Assembly: GCA_005239675.1 (NCBI GenBank)
Contig: SBBO01000037.1
Location: forward strand, 1 to 41,209
Source: Planctomycetales bacterium
GTDB lineage: Bacteria > Omnitrophota > Gorgyraeia > Zapsychrales > Zapsychraceae
Reading direction: 5' to 3'
DNA length: 41,209 nt
Both the position numbers and the translations under genes were made by a program. Below the pieces are notes generated by a model. The model was not told the origin of the DNA. It saw nothing but the letters and a program-made list of their open reading frames with translations, and searched no databases. Below are positions 8,223 to 16,501 of the stretch, piece after piece (the stretch's first letter is position 1; each line of letters begins with the position of its first letter).

Positions 8223-9980
8223 ATGATAAAAGAGATGAGAAGAGGACAAGTGGTTGGTGTTAATGGCAACATGGTCACCATCGAATTTCATGATACTGTT
8301 ATTCAAAATGAAGTGGCCTATGTCTTGGTTGGGCAAGAACGGCTCAAGTCCGAGGTCATTCGGGTGCGCGGTAAAAGAGCGGAGCTTCAGGTCTTTGAAG
8401 ATACCGTCGGTATCCGTATTGGAGATGCCGTGGAATTTAGCGGAGAACTTTTAAGTGTCGAGTTGGGTCCTGGCCTCTTGGGACAGATTGTCGATGGGTT
8501 GCAGAACCCCTTACCGCAGTTGGCAGAGCAATACGGTTTTTTTCTTAAGCGTGGTGCGTATTTAAAGGCCTTAGATGAAAGGCAATTGTGGGAATTTACC
8601 CCAGCGGTTAAAGTTGGCGCCAAGGTCAAGGCCGGTGATAAGTTAGGAACGGTCCCGGAGAAAATCTTTCAGCATTGGATTATGGTGCCCTTTGCCTTTC
8701 AGGGAGAATTCGAGGTGACTGCCATTGTCTCTAAAGGGCAATACCCCATAGGGACACCGGTTGCTAAGCTGAAAGACGTGATTGGCAAAGAACATCAGGT
8801 TACCATGGTACAGACCTGGCCGGTTAAGATGGCCATTAAGGCATATACCCAGCGATTAAGGCCCGCAGTCCCTCTGGTGACCAAGATTCGGATTATCGAT
8901 ACGCTGGTACCGGTCGCGGTTGGCGGGACATTTTGCACCCCAGGGCCCTTTGGGGCGGGTAAAACGGTCTTACAGCATCTCTTAAGCCGCCATGCTCAGG
9001 TGGATATTGTCATTGTGGTCGCTTGTGGAGAGCGTGCCGGTGAGGTCGTGGAGATCCTCAAAGAATTTCCGCATCTCGTGGATCCCCGCACCGGACGCAG
9101 TCTTATGGAACGCACCATTATTATTTGTAATACTAGCTCCATGCCGGTTGCCGCGCGTGAGTCTAGCGTGTATACGGGCGTGACGTTAGCTGAATATTAT
9201 CGCCAGATGGGATTGAATGTCCTTTTATTGGCCGATTCAACATCTCGTTGGGCGCAGGCCATGCGCGAGATGTCTGGACGTCTGGAGGAGATCCCCGGCG
9301 AGGAGGCCTTTCCTGCGTATTTGGAGTCGAGGATCGCTAGTTTTTATGAACGGGCCGGTGTTGTAAAATTACGTGACGGCACCATTGGTTCAATCACGAT
9401 CGGTGGGGCAGTCAGCCCTGCCGGTGGGAATTTTGAAGAACCGGTCACCCAGGCGACCCTTAAAGTAGTGGGCGCCTTTCACGGGTTGTCACGTGACCGG
9501 GCCAATGCCCGTAAATATCCGGCCGTGGATCCCTTGGAGAGTTGGAGCAAATATAAGAGCTTTATTGATGAGGCCAAGGTCCACAAGGGGGTTTCGATCC
9601 TACGCAGAAGCCATGGTATCAATCAGATGATGAAGGTGGTTGGCGAAGAGGGCATGTCGACTGATGAATTTGTGGATTATCTTAAAGGAGAATTCTTTGA
9701 TGCGGTGTATCTGCAGCAAAACGCCTTTGATAAAACTGACGAGGCAACCAGTGCTGAACGCCAGAGGCATGTGTATAGCCTGATCGAGGACATTATTGAC
9801 CAGAAATTTAAGTTTGCAAACAAAGATGAGTCGCGTAAATTTTTTCAACAGTTAAGACAGGTCTTTGTGACGTGGAACTCAACGACCTTCCAGTCAGTCG
9901 AGTTTCTCCATAAAGAACAGGATATCCGCCAGAGGATAGCCGACTTATCTGCCAGTCCTTCGCTCGCGATTGGCTCGTGA
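8223..9980 (+). CDS. atpA: V-type ATP synthase catalytic subunit A
   Basis: This 585-residue catalytic nucleotide-binding subunit has the Walker A motif GPFGAGKT at residues 241-248 and the catalytic ACGERAGEV shortly after. The bulge domain specific to V/A-type A subunits occupies roughly residues 115-190, before MVQTWPVK. The segment ADSTSRWAQAMREMSGRLEEIPGEEAFPAYL is typical of the family. The C-terminal residues (about SPSLAIGS) are encoded by sequence that forms an inverted repeat with downstream DNA. That part looks like an appended tail and not conserved protein. Confidence 0.97.
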   Translation: MIKEMRRGQVVGVNGNMVTIEFHDTVIQNEVAYVLVGQERLKSEVIRVRGKRAELQVFEDTVGIRIGDAVEFSGELLSVELGPGLLGQIVDGLQNPLPQLAEQYGFFLKRGAYLKALDERQLWEFTPAVKVGAKVKAGDKLGTVPEKIFQHWIMVPFAFQGEFEVTAIVSKGQYPIGTPVAKLKDVIGKEHQVTMVQTWPVKMAIKAYTQRLRPAVPLVTKIRIIDTLVPVAVGGTFCTPGPFGAGKTVLQHLLSRHAQVDIVIVVACGERAGEVVEILKEFPHLVDPRTGRSLMERTIIICNTSSMPVAARESSVYTGVTLAEYYRQMGLNVLLLADSTSRWAQAMREMSGRLEEIPGEEAFPAYLESRIASFYERAGVVKLRDGTIGSITIGGAVSPAGGNFEEPVTQATLKVVGAFHGLSRDRANARKYPAVDPLESWSKYKSFIDEAKVHKGVSILRRSHGINQMMKVVGEEGMSTDEFVDYLKGEFFDAVYLQQNAFDKTDEATSAERQRHVYSLIEDIIDQKFKFANKDESRKFFQQLRQVFVTWNSTTFQSVEFLHKEQDIRQRIADLSASPSLAIGS

Positions 9981-10062
9981 TAAGACACGTGAGTGATGTG
10001 CCGGTGAATCCTTGAGCGAGTCCATAGCGAGCGAAAGGGCTTAAGGATTCGGGCACACATCT
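9957..10062. repeat. Nested inverted repeats between atpA and atpB
   Basis: This non-coding stretch, with the last codons of atpA, can fold in two ways. CCTTCGCTCGC...GGCTCG at 9957-9977 is an imperfect inverted repeat of 10017-10038. Separately, GATGTGCCGGTGAATCCTTGAG (about 9994-10016) pairs imperfectly with CTTAAGGATTCGGGCACACATC (about 10040-10061). The two structures share bases and exclude each other. The gap of 141 bp is by far the largest in an otherwise packed operon. It may stabilise the upstream mRNA or tune atpB expression, or it may be a REP-like insertion. Confidence 0.5.
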
Positions 10063-10121
10063 TTAATGTTACCTTCACGGATAAGACAATTTAAGTTGTA
10101 CGCTGTTAAGGATTAATACTC

Positions 10122-11429
10122 ATGCATAAAGTGTATAGCCAGATTCTACAAATCGCGGGTGATGTCATTACGGTAGAGGCGGCTGATGTCGCTTATCTAG
10201 AATTAGCTGAGATCCGCACCTCCCACGGCGTCTCCTTGGCGCAGGTGATTCGCCTGGATGGCAACAAGGTATCCTTGCAGGTGATGGCCGGAAGCCGCGG
10301 TATTTCAACTAATGATAAAGTACGTTTCTTGAGAAAACCCATGCAGATCTCTTGTTCTCAAGATCTCTTGGGACGGGTCTTTAACGGTAGCGGACAGCCC
10401 CGTGATTATGGGCCTCCCCTCGTGGACAATCTGATTGATATTGGCGGCCCGTCGGTCAACCCAGCGAAACGCATTATCCCCAAGAATATGATCCGCACCG
10501 GGATCCCTATGATCGATGTCTTTAATTCTCTAGTAGAATCCCAGAAGCTTCCTATTTTCTCCGTTGCTGGCGAACCGTACAACGAACTCCTGGCCCGCAT
10601 TGCGATGCAGGCCGAGGTCGATGTGATTATCTTAGGGGGGATGGGATTAAAATATGATGATTACATCTTGCTACGCGACACGCTCGAAGAGCGCGGCGCC
10701 TTGTCGCGCTCGGTTCTATTTATTCATACGGCCTCTGACCCAACGGTTGAGTGCTTACTCGTCCCGGATATGTGCCTGGCGGTGGCTGAACAATTTGCGC
10801 TGAAAGGTAAAAGGGTCCTTGTCCTCTTGACGGATATGACCAACTTTGCCGACGCCTTAAAAGAGGTTGCCATCACCATGGAGCAGATCCCATCGAATCG
10901 TGGTTATCCAGGTGATCTGTACAGTCAGTTGGCTGCCCGTTATGAAAAGGCAGTAAATTTTGAGGGCACCGGTTCGATTACGATTCTCGCGGTGACAACC
11001 ATGCCCGGTGATGATGTGACCCATCCTATCCCTGACAATACGGGCTATATTACTGAAGGACAGTTTTATTTGCGCGAAGGGCACATTGAGCCGTTCGGTA
11101 GCTTAAGCCGTCTTAAGCAACAGGTCAATGATAAGACACGCCCCGATCATCGCGCCATCATGGACCGCATGATTCAGCTTTTCGCTGATTACCGGGAGAC
11201 CTTAGAGAAGCGTTCCATGGGTTTTCAGATGAGCGCCTGGGATGAAAAACTTTTAAGGTACGGCAAGCGGTTTGAAGAAGAACTGATGGATCTCTCGGTT
11301 AATATCCCCTTAGAGCAGGCCCTCGACAGGGGCTGGAAGATTCTTGCGGATATCTTTGAGGCTGCAGAGATTGGCATTAAAGATTCTTTGATCAAAGAGT
11401 ACTGGCCTAAGGAAGCGGTGGCGCAATAG
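10122..11429 (+). CDS. atpB: V-type ATP synthase subunit B
   Basis: This 435-residue non-catalytic partner of subunit A has the degenerate P-loop region [16 protein letters not shown] (about residues 150-165), where catalytic subunits have GxxGxGKT. The later segments [15 protein letters not shown] and [21 protein letters not shown] are family signatures. It alternates with AtpA in the A3B3 head. It follows the long structured spacer. Confidence 0.96.
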   Translation: MHKVYSQILQIAGDVITVEAADVAYLELAEIRTSHGVSLAQVIRLDGNKVSLQVMAGSRGISTNDKVRFLRKPMQISCSQDLLGRVFNGSGQPRDYGPPLVDNLIDIGGPSVNPAKRIIPKNMIRTGIPMIDVFNSLVESQKLPIFSVAGEPYNELLARIAMQAEVDVIILGGMGLKYDDYILLRDTLEERGALSRSVLFIHTASDPTVECLLVPDMCLAVAEQFALKGKRVLVLLTDMTNFADALKEVAITMEQIPSNRGYPGDLYSQLAARYEKAVNFEGTGSITILAVTTMPGDDVTHPIPDNTGYITEGQFYLREGHIEPFGSLSRLKQQVNDKTRPDHRAIMDRMIQLFADYRETLEKRSMGFQMSAWDEKLLRYGKRFEEELMDLSVNIPLEQALDRGWKILADIFEAAEIGIKDSLIKEYWPKEAVAQ

Positions 11430-11437
11430 GATAAAGG

Positions 11438-12055
11438 ATGGCCAAGGTCAAGCTTACCAAGGGTGAACTCAAGCGCCAACGTGACAGCCTCAAGCAATAC
11501 TGCCATTTTCTGCCTACCTTGATCCTCAAAAAGCAGCAACTGCAGATGAAGATTATTGAAGCGCGCCAGATGATTTCTGAGCGTGAGGTTGTTTTAAAAC
11601 AAAGAATTCTTGATATCGAATCTTGGGCAGGGCTCTTGGGAGAATCCGGTATCGATATGAAACCGTGGATTATCCCCACCAAGGTTCTGGTCAAGACGAT
11701 CAATATTGCTGGGGCCAATGTACCTTTTTTTGATAACATTGTCTTTGGAAAAGTAGAATATGATTTGTATACAATGCCTTTTTGGGTTGATCAGGCCATT
11801 GAGGAGTTACGGATTTTAATAACATTATTGGCTGAGGTGGCGGTGATCACCCAACGCATAAAGATTTTGAACAGAGAGCTGCGCATAACGACCCAGCGGG
11901 TTAATTTATTTGAAAAAGTCAAGATTCCCGAATGCCGGGAAAATATCCGCAAGATCGGTATTTATCTAGGCGACCAGCAGGCCAATGCCGTTGGGATTAG
12001 CAAGGTGGTCAAGAAAAAGATTGAGGTAAGAGACTTAGAATTAGTGGCGGCATGA
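11438..12055 (+). CDS. atpD: V-type ATP synthase subunit D (central rotor shaft)
   Basis: This 205-residue protein begins VKLTKGELKRQRDSLKQYCHFLPTLILKKQQL and ends in a second long helix rich in Lys, Arg and Val. The two form the antiparallel coiled coil of the rotating shaft of V/A-ATPases. The position between B and I matches the chlamydial order. The gap of 8 bp to atpB and 1 bp to atpI implies coupled translation. Confidence 0.92.
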   Translation: MAKVKLTKGELKRQRDSLKQYCHFLPTLILKKQQLQMKIIEARQMISEREVVLKQRILDIESWAGLLGESGIDMKPWIIPTKVLVKTINIAGANVPFFDNIVFGKVEYDLYTMPFWVDQAIEELRILITLLAEVAVITQRIKILNRELRITTQRVNLFEKVKIPECRENIRKIGIYLGDQQANAVGISKVVKKKIEVRDLELVAA

Positions 12056-12056
12056 T

Positions 12057-13829
12057 ATGATCGTTCCCATGAAAAAGGTGCATGTGGTGGTGCGTCAAAA
12101 GGATGTTCCAATGACGGTCGAGGGCCTACAGGAGCTGGGCATTGTCCATGTAGAGCATCAAGAGGAATTGTCCGGCTATCAATTGGAAGAGCGCCGGGGA
12201 GAGATTAGGGACCTCGAGCAGGCAATCCGCATCCTTGCGGATCTTAAGCCTGCTAGGCCTGTGGTTGAGCGTCCAGCGATCGACTGGACGGATATGGTCT
12301 ATGATATCTTGGAGCTCGCCGCAAAAATTGAGCATTATAAAGAAACGATTGCCAAGCGCACCAGTTTAATGCGTCAGTGGGAAAAGTGGGGCGATTTTTC
12401 TCCGGAAGACTGCAAGCTTCTGGCTGGTCGCGGTATTTATATTCAGCTTTGCGCCTTCCCAAGTTCAGCCAAGGTTCAGTTGCCGCAGGGAGTGATTATC
12501 AAAAAGATCTACACCTCAAGCGGGACTGATTATGTCCTTATGATAGCCCCTGAAAAGATCGAGCCTCCTTGTGAGGTTATTTCTTTGCCACCCATGAGTC
12601 TTGGTCAGATGAGGATAGCGCAAGAAGAGGACTATCGTCAGATGTCTGAGGCCAAAGAGAAGATTGCCCATTATGATGGTTGTAGGAATGCGCTGCAGCG
12701 GATATTAAGTGAACGTCAGAATATTTTACGCTTTGAAGAGGTCGAACGGGGCATGCGCACGGAAGGAGACTTAGCCCTTTTAAAAGGATATTGTCCTAGC
12801 GATGCCTGCAGTGCCATTACGGCCAAGGCCAAAGAACAACAATGGGGACTTTTAGTAGAGGATCCTTCGCCAGAAGACCAAGTGCCGACACTCTTGAGAA
12901 ATCCTAAAGGGATAGGACTCATTAATCCAGTCTTTGATTTTATGAGCATCATCCCTGGATACCGTGAGGCCGATGTCAGTTTTTGTTTTCTATTTTTCTT
13001 TTCTATTTTCTTTGGCATATTGATTGGTGATGCGGGCTACGGTCTAATTTTTTTGACCGCAACCTTTCTCTTGCATCAAAAATTTAAGAATAAAGTCACC
13101 GACCACGCCCCTTTTTATTTAATCTACGTCTTAAGCGGTTGTGCGATGGCCTGGGGGTTTTTAACAGGGACATTCTTTGGTCTTTCGCTTTTGGGGAAGT
13201 TCGTCAAGCCCATTGTCCCATGGCTGGGCAATGAAGATCATGTCAAGCTTTTATGTTTTATTATTGGGGCTGTTCATTTGACCATTGCCCATGTCTGGCG
13301 TGGACTAAGGAAGCTGCCCTCGATTTTGATTTTGTCGGATATTGGTTGGATCGCGATTGTCTGGGGCGCTTTTTTTTACGCCCAGCAGTTTATTCTCGAT
13401 AAGCCGATCCCCTCTTTTGTCAATCCCATGGGGTATATTGCCTTTGTGGTTATTGTCCTTTTTAGTCAAACCTTTCAAGACATCCTCAAGGACGTCACAG
13501 GATTCATGATCGGCGTTATGCTAACGGTTTTGTCTGTTGTCAGCACATTGATCGACATCATCTCTTATATACGACTTTTTGCCGTTGGAACGGCCGGAGT
13601 AACATTGGCTGAGGCATTTAATCAGATGGCCTTGGGGGTGGGGTTTCACAATCTTTTTCTCGGACTAGGGGCTGTCCTGATACTGGTCTTGGGACATTTG
13701 TTAAATGTTATTTTGGGCATACTGGCCATCATGGTTCATGGCCTACGTCTTAACATCTTGGAATTTTCCGGACATTTAAGTTTAGAATGGAGTGGGGTTC
13801 AATATAGTCCTTTTCGCCGCATGAGATAA
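12057..13829 (+). CDS. atpI: V-type ATP synthase subunit I/a (membrane stator)
   Basis: This 590-residue subunit has a soluble, partly coiled-coil N-terminal half (residues 1-290) and a membrane half with about seven to eight helices starting at CFLFFFSIFFGILIGDAGYG. The essential stator arginine is R506 in IISYIRLFAVGTAGVTLAEAFNQMA. It forms the ion half-channels facing the proteolipid ring. It starts 1 bp after the atpD stop. Confidence 0.95.
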   Translation: MIVPMKKVHVVVRQKDVPMTVEGLQELGIVHVEHQEELSGYQLEERRGEIRDLEQAIRILADLKPARPVVERPAIDWTDMVYDILELAAKIEHYKETIAKRTSLMRQWEKWGDFSPEDCKLLAGRGIYIQLCAFPSSAKVQLPQGVIIKKIYTSSGTDYVLMIAPEKIEPPCEVISLPPMSLGQMRIAQEEDYRQMSEAKEKIAHYDGCRNALQRILSERQNILRFEEVERGMRTEGDLALLKGYCPSDACSAITAKAKEQQWGLLVEDPSPEDQVPTLLRNPKGIGLINPVFDFMSIIPGYREADVSFCFLFFFSIFFGILIGDAGYGLIFLTATFLLHQKFKNKVTDHAPFYLIYVLSGCAMAWGFLTGTFFGLSLLGKFVKPIVPWLGNEDHVKLLCFIIGAVHLTIAHVWRGLRKLPSILILSDIGWIAIVWGAFFYAQQFILDKPIPSFVNPMGYIAFVVIVLFSQTFQDILKDVTGFMIGVMLTVLSVVSTLIDIISYIRLFAVGTAGVTLAEAFNQMALGVGFHNLFLGLGAVLILVLGHLLNVILGILAIMVHGLRLNILEFSGHLSLEWSGVQYSPFRRMR

Positions 13830-13883
13830 GAGAGGGTTTGAGTTTAAGAAGGCAATTATTGATAAAGTAAGGAGGAAAGAATA

Positions 13884-14345
13884 ATGGAAACAACCGGACT
13901 CATTATGCAATTCAAAGATTTAGGTGTTGCCGCGGTCTTGGCCTTTGCAGCCGTTGGTTCTTGCCTGGGGGTTATGGCAGCTGGACCAGCCGCAGTGGGG
14001 GCCTGGAAAAAAGGTTTTGTACGCAATAAACCAACCCCTTTTATTCCCCTATTGGCCTTTATTGGCGCCCCTTTGTCACAAACATTCTATGGATTGATTT
14101 TAATGAATAAAATAGCTGAAGTGATGAGTGGGGGGAATTATTTCTGGGTTGTTGGCGCCTTGGCAGGCATTGCTATCGGCTTAAGCGCTTATGTCCAAGG
14201 AATGATTGGGGCCGCCGCCGCCGATGCGATGGGGGAATCTGAGAAAGGTTTCACTAATTATATTGCCGCGCTCGGTATTATTGAATCCGTTGCTATCTTT
14301 GTGATGGTCTTTACCTTAGGGTTTATTGGCAGGGCAGCCGGCTAG
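13884..14345 (+). CDS. atpK: V-type ATP synthase proteolipid subunit K, sodium-type residue set
   Basis: This 153-residue four-helix (double-hairpin) rotor-ring subunit has only one ion-carrying carboxylate, E134 in GIIESVAIFV. The equivalent place in the first hairpin is S65-Q66-xx-Y69 in PLSQTFYGL, and Q105 lies in SAYVQGMIG. In the Enterococcus hirae Na+ ring the ligands are T64, Q65, Y68, Q110 and E139. Here the same residue types occur and the Q-to-E spacing (29) is identical. I infer Na+ coupling, though H+ use cannot be excluded. A strong AAGGAGG Shine-Dalgarno lies at about 13869-13875, fitting the high copy number of this subunit. Confidence 0.94.
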   Translation: METTGLIMQFKDLGVAAVLAFAAVGSCLGVMAAGPAAVGAWKKGFVRNKPTPFIPLLAFIGAPLSQTFYGLILMNKIAEVMSGGNYFWVVGALAGIAIGLSAYVQGMIGAAAADAMGESEKGFTNYIAALGIIESVAIFVMVFTLGFIGRAAG

Positions 14346-14349
14346 TTGT

Positions 14350-14423
14350 GGACGATTAGCTCAGTTGGTTAGAGCACTTGATTTACATTCAAGGGGTCGA
14401 AGGTTCAAGTCCTTCATCGTCCA
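14350..14423 (+). tRNA. tRNA-Val (anticodon TAC)
   Basis: A complete cloverleaf is visible. The 7-bp acceptor GGACGAT/ATCGTCC encloses the D-arm GCTC...GAGC. The anticodon stem is CTTGA/TCAAG with loop TTTACAT, giving anticodon TAC. The T-arm is GAAGG-TTCAAGT-CCTTC, and the discriminator is A. The 3' CCA is not encoded. It begins 5 bp after the atpK stop, so it may be excised from the atp transcript. Confidence 0.95.
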
Positions 14424-14462
14424 TTAAAGATAGAATTAAGAGATGAGCTTGGCAAGAGATGG

Positions 14463-14496
14463 GTTTTCAGGTAATTGGTGTTTTCAGGTAATTGGT
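14463..14496 (+). repeat. Perfect 17-bp tandem duplication
   Basis: The 17-bp unit GTTTTCAGGTAATTGGT occurs twice head to tail without mismatch between the two tRNA genes. No gene or known site covers it. It is probably a recent slippage duplication. Confidence 0.8.
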
Positions 14497-14541
14497 TGCA
14501 AATTCTAAGAGATTCTGATACTATTTTTTCGCCAAAGAAGA

Positions 14542-14569
14542 TTGATCTAATATCGGACAACACTATATC
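14542..14569 (+). promoter_or_regulatory. Possible promoter for tRNA-Asp
   Basis: TTGATC (14542-14547) and TATATC (14564-14569) are 16 bp apart, about 70 bp before the tRNA-Asp gene. Each hexamer is an imperfect sigma-70 match. Read-through from atpK is an alternative. Confidence 0.3.
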
Positions 14570-14638
14570 GAAGCTGTCCAAGACGCTGAATAAATTATTT
14601 CAGGTCTTTTAATTTTTATCTCTTAGTCCTATTTTCTA

Positions 14639-14714
14639 GGGCCCGTGGTGTAGGCTGGTTTAACATGTCAGATTGTCGATCTGAAGATCGCGGGTTCAAA
14701 TCCCGTCGGGCCCG
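14639..14714 (+). tRNA. tRNA-Asp (anticodon GTC)
   Basis: The acceptor GGGCCCG/CGGGCCC, D-stem GTGT/ACAT, anticodon stem TCAGA/TCTGA around loop TTGTCGA (anticodon GTC), and T-arm GCGGG-TTCAAAT-CCCGT are all intact. The discriminator is G, the aspartate identity base. No CCA is encoded. Confidence 0.95.
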
Positions 14715-14805
14715 TTTATTTTTAAAAGAATTAAAATAAGTTTCCCCTCCTGAACCTTGTGCATTTCCCGGACCGCTACTCAACATAAATCTGACCACTC
14801 TTTAT

Positions 14806-14826
14806 GGCATGCATAGACTGCATGCC
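14806..14826. other. Perfect 7-bp hairpin downstream of tRNA-Asp
   Basis: GGCATGC at 14806-14812 and GCATGCC at 14820-14826 form a perfect stem around a 7-base loop. No T-run follows, so it is at best a weak terminator or a tRNA 3'-processing boundary. It ends 4 bp before the -35 box of the next promoter. Confidence 0.35.
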
Positions 14827-14830
14827 AGAC

Positions 14831-14859
14831 TTGACGATTATATTGATCTGTCGTATGCT
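14831..14859 (+). promoter_or_regulatory. Sigma-70-like promoter of the polyphosphate operon
   Basis: TTGACG (14831-14836, 5/6 match) and TATGCT (14854-14859, 4/6) are separated by the optimal 17 bp. Transcription would start near 14866, giving a leader of roughly 88 bases before the first gene. No other upstream gene reads into this operon except the tRNAs. Confidence 0.55.
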
Positions 14860-14953
14860 CTACATGACGGTTAAGAAAAAGACAGGGTATCGCTCGAGCA
14901 ATCTTGGGATGACTTCTTGAGGCCGGTGGATAAGAAACATCATGGAGACACTG

Positions 14954-16495
14954 ATGCGCGCGGCAGTCATTGATATCGGATCAAATTCTGCAAAACTTGT
15001 CATAGGGCAAAAAGGCGAGACCGACATTAAGATATTGGAGTCACTCAAAAATGTCGTCGGTATCGGCAAAAGCACTTTTTATAAGGGACGCATTTCACAG
15101 GATATTATCAATCACATTGTTAATGTCTTGGAAAAATACAAGAAGTTGATCGCTGAATATGGGGTGACAGAGACGCGGGTGATTGCCACGACCGCTGTCC
15201 GGGAGGCGGAAAACAGAGACGTCTTTCTTGATACGATCAAGCGCAAGACAGGTCTTGAGATTGAGGTCCTCAACGTCGGTGATGTTGTTTATTTCATCGA
15301 TGCCTTTCTGTCCTACAAGCTGAAAGAAAAATACCCCATCAATGAAAAGAATCTCTTGATCGCAGAGTTAGGGGCAGGGAGTCTTGACATCTCGGTTATG
15401 GAGAAAGGGTATACCTTATTTAATTTTGAGATCCCCATCGGGACGTTACGCGTCGAACAGTTTAAGAGCCGCATCGATGCCAGCCAAAAGGCGACCTACG
15501 AGGCGCTGGGAGAACACATCGACAATGAGATCCTGAATCTAAAGACCATGATACCCGATATCAAGATTGATGATATTGTATTGATTGATGACAGCTATTC
15601 ACCGCTATTGGCGCGCGTTGTCCCTAATAAAAGACGGGAGGCCAACTTTTTTCCATTTCATTTTTATGAATCCAGGCAGCTGTTGGAACGTGTCACTCAA
15701 AAAAGCTTTGATGATCTGGCGGAGCAATACGGCATCACGACGGATATCGCCAGCGCTATCGACAGCTATGCGCTCATTGTCAACAAACTATTTAGATTGA
15801 TCAAAAAAAGATCATTATATATCTTGGCGACATCGTTGCCTGAGGCCATCTTGGCTAATATGATCTTACGTTTTGATCTTGCCGAGAAATATAATAAGAC
15901 CAATCAATTGATCTCGGTTGCCAAATTTCTCTGCCGCCGATACGGGGCTGATGTCAAACATGCCAAACACGTTGCTTTTTTAGCCGAGAGTCTGTTCCCG
16001 CAAGTCAAAGATGTCTTAGGACTCGATGATAAGGAAAGGTTATATCTATTGTTGGCCGCTTATCTGCATACGATCGGCATGTTTATCAACAATAGAGACC
16101 ATCATAAGCACACGGAATATATCATTAACGCATCGAGCCTGTTTCGATTGACGCCGCAGGAAATAAAATGCATTGCCTGCATTGCCCGCTATCACCGCCG
16201 CACGTATCCACAGAAGGCACATTTTTCCTATAGTGGCTTGTCGTTGGATAAGCAACTCTTGGTTCAAAAATTATCATCGATCCTACGTCTGGCTAGCAGC
16301 TTGGACGCCTCCCATAAGCAAAAAGTCAAGAAGCTGGAGATCCTGTCTCCTAAGCAGGGCGAATGGACATTGACCGTTTATTCATCGGGCGATCTCACGC
16401 TGGAAAAGGTGATGTTGGAAGATTGCAAACAGTTGTTCGAGGAGATATCCGGCAGCCGCATTAGCCTACGCATCGCAACACCAATACAGTCTTAA
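14954..16495 (+). CDS. ppx: Ppx/GppA-family exopolyphosphatase with HD domain
   Basis: This protein of about 513 residues has an actin-like ATPase fold N-terminus (AVIDIGSNSAKLVIG, then VIATTAVREAENRDVFL and LIAELGAGSLDISVMEKG) and a C-terminal HD-type domain (AYLHTIGMFINNRDHHKHTEYII, then ARYHRR). In E. coli Ppx the matching place reads LHEVG, so HTIG is a normal variant. It would hydrolyse polyphosphate ends or (p)ppGpp-type pentaphosphate; the adjoining ppk favours polyphosphate. I prefer ATG 14954, because GGAG lies 6 bases before it. ATG 14942 would add four residues. It is the first gene of the polyP operon and ends 6 bp before ppk. Confidence 0.88.
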   Translation: MRAAVIDIGSNSAKLVIGQKGETDIKILESLKNVVGIGKSTFYKGRISQDIINHIVNVLEKYKKLIAEYGVTETRVIATTAVREAENRDVFLDTIKRKTGLEIEVLNVGDVVYFIDAFLSYKLKEKYPINEKNLLIAELGAGSLDISVMEKGYTLFNFEIPIGTLRVEQFKSRIDASQKATYEALGEHIDNEILNLKTMIPDIKIDDIVLIDDSYSPLLARVVPNKRREANFFPFHFYESRQLLERVTQKSFDDLAEQYGITTDIASAIDSYALIVNKLFRLIKKRSLYILATSLPEAILANMILRFDLAEKYNKTNQLISVAKFLCRRYGADVKHAKHVAFLAESLFPQVKDVLGLDDKERLYLLLAAYLHTIGMFINNRDHHKHTEYIINASSLFRLTPQEIKCIACIARYHRRTYPQKAHFSYSGLSLDKQLLVQKLSSILRLASSLDASHKQKVKKLEILSPKQGEWTLTVYSSGDLTLEKVMLEDCKQLFEEISGSRISLRIATPIQS

Positions 16496-16501
16496 TCTTA
16501 A

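Noticed and set aside
14806-14826. Rho-independent terminator of the tRNA unit
   Set aside because: The stem is perfect but no T-run follows on either strand, so it is listed only as a hairpin.
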